5,479 bases of DNA from an uncultured Actinomyces sp. (lineage in GTDB: Bacteria; Actinomycetota; Actinomycetes; Actinomycetales; Actinomycetaceae), in the NCBI GenBank assembly GCA_938028585.1, contig CALIZH010000164.1, positions 1-5,479 of the forward strand, written 5' to 3'. Every line of letters begins with the position of its first letter. Position 1 is the stretch's first letter. Made by a program: the position numbers and the translations under genes. This document shows positions 1-4,826 of this stretch, in pieces. The notes under the pieces are model-generated. The model saw only the letters and a list, made by a program, of their open reading frames with translations, did no database searches and was not told the origin of the DNA.

Positions 1-658
1 CCACGCGCTTTCCAGCGCCGATGTAGGACAGGGTTGAAAGCCCCTGGATCGCATCTAGTTCTTGAGCGGCAAGCGCGCGCGAGGACGCACGATAGCGGGT
101 GGAAACCGGGCGAAATGCCCTTTGGAAAGCACCGACAGTGAGGGGAACAACGGGAATAGAGATCGCCAGGACCGCGGCCGATACCCAGTCGAAAGTAAAT
201 ACGACTGCAACGACCATGATCGGCGTGATCAGCGAGGCCAGCATGGGTGCGATGAATGTGCCGCGATAATTCGAGCTGCGCTCAACACCATCGGTTGCGG
301 TATTGACGATGCGACCCGAGCGTTCTTTCGTGCGCTCGCTGACTCCGAGGCGGAAGATCTGAGCGACCATTGAGTGGCGAATACGGGGTTCATCTGCACG
401 CAGACGCTCCCCAGCCGAGTAGGAAGCGCTGAAGGCAAAACTCCCTGCTGCTACGGCATAGAGGACCAGGACTGCCAAGGAGAGGAAGCTTGGCTTCCCC
501 TTGAGCAAAGAGTCGATGACTGTGCCGATTTCTAGGTAAACGAGAATCAAGGCCATCGCGGGCAAGAGGTTCTTGATGATCTCACCCACAGTCGCAAGCC
601 GCTGTTTCGGGTATGGTTGCGGCTGTATTTGCGGCGAGGCGTTGGACGCGGGTCCCAT
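1..658 (-). CDS. ABC exporter permease/ATPase, N-terminal part (CydD/CydC-like), truncated by window edge
   Basis: The reading frame is open from an ATG at 656-658 to the left edge, giving 219 codons with no stop. A clear AGGAG ribosome binding site (668-672 read on the minus strand) lies 9 nt before the ATG. The product starts with a short Pro/Gln-rich cytoplasmic stretch (about residues 1-20), then hydrophobic segments near 28-49, 58-79, 139-156 and 158-175. These fit the first transmembrane helices of a type IV ABC exporter. The long intracellular-loop helix is recognisable (YSAGERLRADEPRIRHSMVAQ, about 80-100), as is the ERSGRIVNTATDGVE region (about 112-125). The QELDAIQGLSTLSYIGAG stretch near the cut (about 199-216) matches the x-LDxxQGLxTL coupling-helix region of CydD/CydC and siderophore/haem-type exporters. 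The nucleotide-binding domain is outside the window, so a fused ATPase is expected from the family, not seen. The substrate cannot be assigned; glutathione/cysteine export (CydDC), siderophores or peptides are all possible. Confidence 0.85.
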   Translation of the reverse strand, partial: MGPASNASPQIQPQPYPKQRLATVGEIIKNLLPAMALILVYLEIGTVIDSLLKGKPSFLSLAVLVLYAVAAGSFAFSASYSAGERLRADEPRIRHSMVAQIFRLGVSERTKERSGRIVNTATDGVERSSNYRGTFIAPMLASLITPIMVVAVVFTFDWVSAAVLAISIPVVPLTVGAFQRAFRPVSTRYRASSRALAAQELDAIQGLSTLSYIGAGKRV

Positions 659-683
659 CGATTCGCTCTCCTCATTCGGCTTT

Positions 684-746
684 ATGACGTCATTTCATTA
701 TGACGCTACTTAGGACTACCTTAGCTTCTTAATGACAGAAAGTCAT
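684..746 (-). promoter_or_regulatory. Upstream region of the ABC gene with clustered ATGAC/GTCAT half-sites
   Basis: The 63 bp upstream of the ABC exporter gene contain five copies of ATGAC or its complement GTCAT. They form a perfect 10-bp palindrome ATGACGTCAT (684-693), an overlapping inverted repeat GTCAT-6-ATGAC (689-704) and a third inverted repeat ATGAC-5-GTCAT (732-746). The ATGAC copies at 684, 700 and 732 are 16 and 32 bp apart. The promoter itself is unclear: CATAAT on the minus strand (697-702) is a possible -10 box inside the repeat cluster, but I see no good -35. The arrangement suggests binding sites for a dimeric regulator overlapping the promoter. The regulator is not identified. 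Confidence 0.4.
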
Positions 747-780
747 ATAGAAGGGAAAGCTCCATACCGAAGACGTTTGA

Positions 781-814
781 GGGGCGTTCGGATTACTCCG
801 AACGCCCCTTTATT
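781..814. terminator. Strong hairpin with a T-rich tail on the plus strand
   Basis: GGGGCGTTCGGA (781-792) pairs perfectly with TCCGAACGCCCC (797-808) around a TTAC loop, and A780-T809 extends the stem. The plus-strand side continues TTTATT (809-814), so intrinsic-terminator geometry is best for rightward transcription. Both flanking genes run leftward, however. In that direction the hairpin lies about 80 nt beyond the ilvE stop, followed by TCAAACGTC, which is not a U-tract. It may still end or stabilise the ilvE transcript, or act in both directions. A weaker stem, GCGCAC/GTGCGC (839-844 with 855-860, 10-nt loop), lies between it and ilvE. The hairpin is certain; its direction of action is not. 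Confidence 0.7.
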
Positions 815-890
815 AAGGTTTACAACGCCAACTCGCGGGCGCACCCGTGCTTAAGTGCGCGGGAAGGCGGCCACGGCCTCGTCAATCAAA

Positions 891-2042
891 TTAGGCCAAG
901 CGATACATCCAGCCGAAGGGATCTTCCGCGCGGCCCATCTGGATATCCGTGATGTCCTTCCAGATCTGGTGGGTGACAGGACCCGCGGGAAGCTCGACAT
1001 CGAAATCATCCGACGCAAGGCGCGCAATCGGGGTCACGACCGCGGCGGTACCACAGGCGAAGATCTCAGCGACCGAGCCATTCTTAATGCCCTCAACCAA
1101 GTCGGCAAGAGCGATGGACTCCTCGGTTACCGGCACGCCACGCGAACGCAGGAGGCGACAAATCGCGCTACGGGTGCCACCCTCGAGGATCACGCCGGTG
1201 AGCTTGGGGGTACGCACGCTTCCATCGGCCATGACGACGAACATGTTCATGCCGCCGAGCTCTTCGAGGTACTTGTGCTCGTAGGTATCCAAGTAGCAGA
1301 CCTGCTTAAAACCGCGCTCTGCAGCCAGGTTCTGCGGGAGCAGCGAAGCCGCGTAGTTACCGCCGGCCTTCGCCGAACCGGTTCCGCCAGGGCCAGCGCG
1401 GTGGTAGTGCTTCTCAACCCAGATGGAGACGCCGGTCTGAGTGCCCGACTTGAAGTAGGGGCCAACCGGGGAGCCGATGACGTAGAAATCAACCTGGTGA
1501 GCGGAGCGCACACCGAGGAAGGGCTCGGAGGCGAAAGTGAAGGGACGCAGGTAGAGAGAGGATCCTTCAGCACCCGGAACCCACTTTTCGTCCGCACGCA
1601 CGTAGTTCACCAGCGCTGCAACAAAGTCCTCGCGGTCCATCTGCGGCATAGCCAGACGCCAATTCGAGTGGTTCATACGCGCGGCATTGAAGCCGGGACG
1701 GAACGTCCAAATACTGCCGTCAGAGTGACGGTAGGCCTTGATGCCTTCGAAAGCAGACTGGCCGTAGTGAAGGACAGCGGCTGCGGGAGACAGGTCAAGA
1801 GGACCGAAGGGAATGACCTCACGCTGGCCCCATCCGGTTTCGGGCGTCCAACGCATGTGTGCCATGTGATCGGTGAAAACTGTTCCGAAGTTCAGTTCCT
1901 CCATGGCCTTTTCGTAATCCACCTGCGGAGTCGGATTCGGGTTCTGGGTCAGCGGGAAACGACCAGCCAGTTCGTCTGCCGAAGGCAGAGGCTCCTCCCC
2001 CAATCGCTCCAATTCGGTGGGAGTATGCTGCGTTTCTGTCAT
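891..2042 (-). CDS. ilvE: Branched-chain amino acid aminotransferase
   Basis: This 383-residue cytoplasmic PLP enzyme carries out the reversible transamination between glutamate and the 2-oxo acids of leucine, isoleucine and valine, which is the last step of their synthesis. It belongs to fold-type IV aminotransferases, in the longer actinobacterial/mitochondrial form (usual length about 360-390). Visible landmarks are LHYGQSAFEGIKAYR (91-105), SLYLRPF (162-168), the PLP-lysine motif GTGSAKAGGNYAASL with Lys225, EELGGMNMFVV (260-270) with Glu261 near the cofactor, GVILEGGTRSAICRL (283-297) and FACGTAAVVTPI (328-339). The C-terminus ends in the usual GWMYRLA. The CXXC redox motif of mammalian BCATs is absent: the matching positions read C330 and T337. 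The ATG at 2042 is preceded after 5 nt by AGGAGG (2048-2053), a near-perfect Shine-Dalgarno sequence, and in-frame extension is unnecessary. The gene lies 148 bp downstream of leuB on the same strand and appears to have its own promoter. Confidence 0.97.
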   Translation of the reverse strand: MTETQHTPTELERLGEEPLPSADELAGRFPLTQNPNPTPQVDYEKAMEELNFGTVFTDHMAHMRWTPETGWGQREVIPFGPLDLSPAAAVLHYGQSAFEGIKAYRHSDGSIWTFRPGFNAARMNHSNWRLAMPQMDREDFVAALVNYVRADEKWVPGAEGSSLYLRPFTFASEPFLGVRSAHQVDFYVIGSPVGPYFKSGTQTGVSIWVEKHYHRAGPGGTGSAKAGGNYAASLLPQNLAAERGFKQVCYLDTYEHKYLEELGGMNMFVVMADGSVRTPKLTGVILEGGTRSAICRLLRSRGVPVTEESIALADLVEGIKNGSVAEIFACGTAAVVTPIARLASDDFDVELPAGPVTHQIWKDITDIQMGRAEDPFGWMYRLA

Positions 2043-2055
2043 CGTGTCCTCCTCA

Positions 2056-2097
2056 AAAGCTGAAGTAGCTTTAGAATATTCCCCTTGCGGGGGTCAA
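2056..2097 (-). promoter_or_regulatory. Probable ilvE promoter with inverted repeat over the start site
   Basis: Read on the minus strand, TTGACC (2092-2097) is a good -35 box, followed after 18 bp by TAAAGC (2068-2073), a fair -10 box. This places the start of transcription near 2060, with a leader of under 20 nt before the ilvE ATG. A perfect inverted repeat, AAAGCT-GAAGT-AGCTTT (2056-2072), covers the -10 box and start site, which is a classical position for a repressor site or a 5' mRNA hairpin. A second small palindrome, GAATATTC (2074-2081), and a CCCC/GGGG stem lie in the spacer. The -35 is convincing, the -10 is moderate, and the role of the repeats is inferred. Confidence 0.5.
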
Positions 2098-2190
2098 GCA
2101 TGGGGTGGTCCGCCATCTGACCCGTTGGGGTGGGGTGCGCGGTACCTTTCGGGGTGCGTTCCGGTTCCCGCTCCCCCGGCCGCGGCCTCG
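2098..2190 (-). other. leuB-ilvE gap: C-rich 3' trailer of leuB, possible Rho-dependent termination zone
   Basis: There is no gene and no hairpin with a U-tract here. Right after the leuB stop there is a 10-bp GC palindrome, GGCCGCGGCC (2178-2187). The following leuB-sense RNA is rich in C and poor in G (about 27 C to 15 G over 2099-2160) and includes four CACCCC blocks (at 2102, 2127, 2132 and 2151). Such C-over-G RNA with little structure is what Rho prefers. Together with the ilvE promoter downstream, this suggests that leuB transcription can end here. This is inference from composition only. Confidence 0.3.
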
Positions 2191-3249
2191 TCAGCGGCGA
2201 ATCAGCGCGACCAAGTCATTGCCGATCTGCTCGGTCGTACGAACCAAGGGATCGCCGGCCGCATTCGCGGCCGCACGATTGCGCATGTCTTCTTCAATCG
2301 CGTCCATGATCGCGCGCGACTGATCGGCATAGCCGAGGTGATTGAGCATGAGCGCAACAGAGGCAATCGTTGCGGTCGGGTCCGCCTTGCCTTGGCCCGC
2401 AATGTCGGGCGCGGAGCCGTGGACGGGCTCGAACATTGAGGGGTGCGCACCTTCGGGGTTGATATTTCCCGAGGCCGAGAGGCCAACACCACCGGTGACG
2501 GCTCCCGCCTCATCGGTCAAGATGTCACCAAAGAGGTTATCGGTGACGATGACATCAAAGCGACCCGGATCAGTCACCATGTAAATCGTTGCGGCATCAA
2601 TGTGGCAGTAGTCGACGCGAACCTGCGGGTATTCGCGCCCCACTTCCTCGACGATGCGGCTCCACAGGCCACCGGCGAAGACCAAAACATTGTGCTTGTG
2701 GACCAGGGTGAGGTGGTGAGCCGGACGGGCTGCTGCCTGTTCGAATGCGTAGCGCACCAGGCGCTCCACGCCAAAGGCCGTGTTGACGGAAATCTCCTGT
2801 GCGACCTCGTGAATCGTGCCCTTACGCAAGGTTCCACCGTTTCCGGCGTACAGGCTTTCGGTGCCCTCGCGCACGACGATGAAGTCAATGTCGCCGGGGT
2901 TGGCCAGCGGGGTCGGAACGCCCGGGTAGTAGTGCGAGGGACGCAGATTCACGTAATGGTCCAGAGAGAAGCGGAGCTTGAGGAGCAGGCCGCGCTCAAG
3001 AACGCCTGAGGGAACCGAAGGATCGCCGATCGCGCCCAAGAGGATAGCATCGTGCTGGTCAATGACCTCGAGGTCCGTGTCGGTCAGGATCTCACCGGTG
3101 CGGTGGTAGCGGCGCGCGCCAAGATCGAATTCTGTGTACTGCAGTGTGACATCAGAGGGAATGACAGCTTCCAGAGCCTTGATGCCTTCGGGGACGATTT
3201 CCTGCCCGATGCCGTCACCGGGGATTACTGCGAGTTTCAGATTTGTCAT
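2191..3249 (-). CDS. leuB: 3-isopropylmalate dehydrogenase
   Basis: LeuB oxidatively decarboxylates 3-isopropylmalate to 2-oxoisocaproate with NAD+ and Mg2+/Mn2+, the third dedicated step of leucine synthesis, in the cytoplasm. The 352-residue product fits the family (about 340-370). Features in order: N-terminal LAVIPGDGIGQEIVPEG (6-22), LGAIGDP (71-77), LLLKLRFSLDHYVNLRP (88-104) with substrate-binding arginines, VREGTESLYAG (126-136) with the catalytic Tyr134, LVHKHNV (182-188) with Lys185, the metal ligands Asp218, Asp242 and Asp246 within the signature NLFGDILTDEAG (238-249), and the NAD-binding loop EPVHGSAPDIAGQGKADP (274-291). Its Asp-Ile pair fits NAD rather than NADP. I chose the ATG at 3249 because the IPGDGIG motif starts at residue 9, as in relatives. 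The frame stays open for 36 more codons to a TTG at 3357, but that extension is Pro/Arg-rich and unlike the family. No good Shine-Dalgarno sequence precedes 3249, so weak or leaderless initiation is possible. Confidence 0.95.
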   Translation of the reverse strand: MTNLKLAVIPGDGIGQEIVPEGIKALEAVIPSDVTLQYTEFDLGARRYHRTGEILTDTDLEVIDQHDAILLGAIGDPSVPSGVLERGLLLKLRFSLDHYVNLRPSHYYPGVPTPLANPGDIDFIVVREGTESLYAGNGGTLRKGTIHEVAQEISVNTAFGVERLVRYAFEQAAARPAHHLTLVHKHNVLVFAGGLWSRIVEEVGREYPQVRVDYCHIDAATIYMVTDPGRFDVIVTDNLFGDILTDEAGAVTGGVGLSASGNINPEGAHPSMFEPVHGSAPDIAGQGKADPTATIASVALMLNHLGYADQSRAIMDAIEEDMRNRAAANAAGDPLVRTTEQIGNDLVALIRR

Positions 3250-3344
3250 GCTGCCATTGTTGCGCGGGGGCGGCAGGTCGGCAGAAGGTGTCCATATTTC
3301 GGGGTGGTTGCTTGGTGGGGGGCGGCTTACGAGCAGCAAGCGCC

Positions 3345-3380
3345 TCTTGACCCTCAAGAATCTACACGCGTAGAATCTTG
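3345..3380. promoter_or_regulatory. Two palindromes over the MFS promoter, probable LacI-family operator
   Basis: A 26-bp imperfect palindrome spans 3355-3380: the arms CAAGAATCTACAC and GCGTAGAATCTTG match at 11 of 13 base pairs, apart from the A/A near the outer end and the A/C beside the centre. The centre is a CG step, typical of LacI/PurR-family operators, and it covers the -10 box. A second, perfect inverted repeat, TCTTGA-CCC-TCAAGA (3345-3359), covers the -35 box and shares the CAAGA segment with the first. A repressor bound here would block RNA polymerase. The LacI-family gene two positions along in the same operon is the natural candidate. The palindromes are seen; the protein assignment is inferred. 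Note that the inner matches, counted strictly, leave two mismatched pairs only. Confidence 0.65.
3347..3376 (+). promoter_or_regulatory. Sigma-70-type promoter of the MFS-LacI operon
   Basis: TTGACC (3347-3352) and TAGAAT (3371-3376) form -35 and -10 boxes 18 bp apart, each with five of six consensus bases. Transcription would start near 3383 and leave a leader of about 64 nt before the transporter ATG at 3447. This is the best promoter in the window. Its position also argues against translation from the TTG at 3378, which lies at or upstream of the expected RNA start. Confidence 0.75.
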
Positions 3381-3434
3381 GCCATCGTCACCGGATACAC
3401 CGCCCGGAACGCTCACCTACCAAACCACGCTGCG

Positions 3435-3440
3435 AGGAGG
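3435..3440 (+). promoter_or_regulatory. Ribosome binding site that fixes the MFS start
   Basis: AGGAGG, six nucleotides before the ATG at 3447, is a perfect Shine-Dalgarno sequence. It decides between this start and the upstream in-frame TTG at 3378, which overlaps the promoter and has no such site. Confidence 0.85.
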
Positions 3441-3446
3441 CAGCTA

Positions 3447-4802
3447 ATGGCACAATCGAATGAGGAGCTTCAGGCATCGGACCTGAATTTCCAGACCCCT
3501 GAGGGCCGCAAGAGCTTCTGGCTCAACATCTTCTCAGTCTGGCTGGGCACGACAATGGAATACGTCGACTTCGCCCTGTACGGACTCGCCGCCGGCCTTG
3601 TCTTCGGCGATGTCTTCTTCCCAGAGCAGACCCCAATCATCGCTCTACTTTCATCCTTCGCGACCTACGCCGTCGGCTTCCTCGCCCGTCCGCTGGGTGC
3701 AATCATCTTGGGCCGTGTCGGCGACCGCCATGGACGCAAGGTCATCATGGTTATCACCGTCGGACTCATGGGCGTTTCAACCACTGCGCTGGGCTTGCTC
3801 CCCACATACCGCCAGGTCGGCTGGCTTGCCCCGGCATTGCTCGTATTCTTGCGCCTCTGCCAGGGATTCGGTGCAGGTGCCGAGCTCTCCGGTGGCGCAG
3901 TCATGCTCGCCGAGTTCTCCCCCGTCAAGCACCGAGGCGTAGTCGCTTCACTCATCGGCGTTGGCTCCAACACGGGCACGCTCCTTGCTTCCTCAGTCTG
4001 GCTACTGGTCTTGACCATGCCGAAGGAACAGCTCATGACGTGGGGCTGGCGAATTCCTTTCTTGATCTCGATCTTCATCGCTTTCTTCGCAATCTTCCTG
4101 CGTCGTTCCATGCAGGAAAGCCCCGTGTTCACCGCATTCAAAGAACGCAAGAAGCGCGAGCAAGAATCTGTTGTCGAAGCCGGTCTTGACGCTCACGAAG
4201 GCGGCTGGCGCGCATTCTTCGTCATGCTCGGCCTGCGTATCGGCGAAAATGGACCTTCATACATCGCCCAGTCCTTCCTCGTTGGCTACGTCGTCAAGGC
4301 TCTGGCCATGGAGAAAGCCGTTCCGACGACCGCTGTTCTGGTCGCCTCGTTCCTCGGTTTTGCCATCATCCCCTTCTCCGGGTGGCTCTCGGATCGTTTC
4401 GGTCGCCGCATCACGTACCGTGTCTTCTGCGCGCTCCTCGTTCTCTACGCCTTCCCAGCCTTTGCTCTTCTGCAATCTAAGGACCCATGGACTGTTGGCG
4501 CCGTTATCGTTGTAGGTATGGGGCTGGGATCGCTGGGCATCTTCGGTGTTCAAGCTGCCTATGGCGTCGAGCTCTTCGGCGTTCAGCACCGTTACTCACG
4601 AATGGCTGTTGCCAAGGAACTCGGATCGATCCTCTCGGGCGGCACCGCTCCGATGGTCGCCTCGGCGCTCCTTGCAACCTTTAATTCGTGGATCCCGCTG
4701 GCAACCTACTTTGCGGTTACAGCCTTCATCGGCTTTGCGACCACTTTCGTTGCTCCCGAGACCCGCGGCCGCGACCTCACTCTCCTTGAGGACGCAATCT
4801 AA
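3447..4802 (+). CDS. MFS transporter, metabolite:H+ symporter (MHS) family
   Basis: This 451-residue, 12-helix inner-membrane protein probably imports an organic acid or similar small metabolite together with protons, as do family members such as ShiA (shikimate), KgtP (2-oxoglutarate) and ProP (proline/betaine). The N-terminal helix carries the MHS hallmark, here WLGTTMEYVDFALYG (32-46). ARPLGAIILGRVGDRHGRK (80-98) includes motif A between helices 2 and 3. RLCQGFGAGAELSGGAVMLAE (136-156) is the helix 4-5 signature, and GWRIPFLIS (200-208) opens helix 6. A charged cytoplasmic loop (about 219-253) separates the two halves. GWLSDRFGRR (312-321) is the second-half copy of motif A, and PETRGRDL (437-444) is the usual tail. 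The substrate cannot be told from the sequence. The gene has its own operator-covered promoter, and a LacI-family regulator follows 24 bp downstream, so the transporter is probably induced by its substrate or a derivative of it. The ATG at 3447 is supported by AGGAGG at 3435-3440. Confidence 0.93.
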   Translation: MAQSNEELQASDLNFQTPEGRKSFWLNIFSVWLGTTMEYVDFALYGLAAGLVFGDVFFPEQTPIIALLSSFATYAVGFLARPLGAIILGRVGDRHGRKVIMVITVGLMGVSTTALGLLPTYRQVGWLAPALLVFLRLCQGFGAGAELSGGAVMLAEFSPVKHRGVVASLIGVGSNTGTLLASSVWLLVLTMPKEQLMTWGWRIPFLISIFIAFFAIFLRRSMQESPVFTAFKERKKREQESVVEAGLDAHEGGWRAFFVMLGLRIGENGPSYIAQSFLVGYVVKALAMEKAVPTTAVLVASFLGFAIIPFSGWLSDRFGRRITYRVFCALLVLYAFPAFALLQSKDPWTVGAVIVVGMGLGSLGIFGVQAAYGVELFGVQHRYSRMAVAKELGSILSGGTAPMVASALLATFNSWIPLATYFAVTAFIGFATTFVAPETRGRDLTLLEDAI

Positions 4803-4817
4803 TACCTCCCAAAGGAG
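4782..4817 (+). promoter_or_regulatory. Hairpin that can mask the LacI-gene ribosome binding site
   Basis: CTCCTT (4782-4787), inside the last codons of the MFS gene, is complementary to AAGGAG (4812-4817), the Shine-Dalgarno sequence of the next gene. Next to it, GAGG (4788-4791) pairs with CCTC (4805-4808), leaving a 3-nt bulge and a 13-nt loop. Ribosomes finishing the transporter would open this structure, so translation of the regulator would depend on translation of the transporter. The pairing is seen; the coupling is inferred. Confidence 0.45.
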
Positions 4818-4826
4818 CGAATAGAC

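Noticed and set aside
62..373. 103-codon plus-strand frame opposite the ABC exporter gene
   Set aside because: The opposite strand encodes a convincing ABC transmembrane domain with a good ribosome binding site, while this frame gives a highly charged, unlikely product.
710..724. Possible DtxR/IdeR iron box (TTAGGACTACCTTAG)
   Set aside because: Against the 19-bp consensus only about 12 positions fit and the spacing between the TTAGG-like and CCTAA-like halves is too short. The inverted repeat is also imperfect.
851..898. Coding-like tail after ilvE in another frame (WPNLIDEAVAAFPRT, stop at 851-853)
   Set aside because: IlvE ends normally in GWMYRLA, so no frameshift needs to be invoked. 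The tail has no start codon with a ribosome binding site and is too short to identify as a gene remnant.
855..2063. 402-codon open frame on the plus strand opposite all of ilvE
   Set aside because: It mirrors ilvE, whose high-GC codons leave few antisense stops. The translation resembles no family known to me, is rich in Arg/Gly/Thr/His, and has no ribosome binding site. ilvE on the other strand is unambiguous.
3378..3446. 23-codon N-terminal extension of the MFS transporter from a TTG start
   Set aside because: The TTG overlaps the promoter -10/start region and has no ribosome binding site. The ATG at 3447 has a perfect AGGAGG at the right spacing.
3665..4150. 161-codon minus-strand frame within the MFS gene, and similar overlapping frames throughout 3598-4824
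   Set aside because: They are antisense or out-of-frame shadows of a clearly recognisable 12-helix transporter, with no ribosome binding sites or family features.
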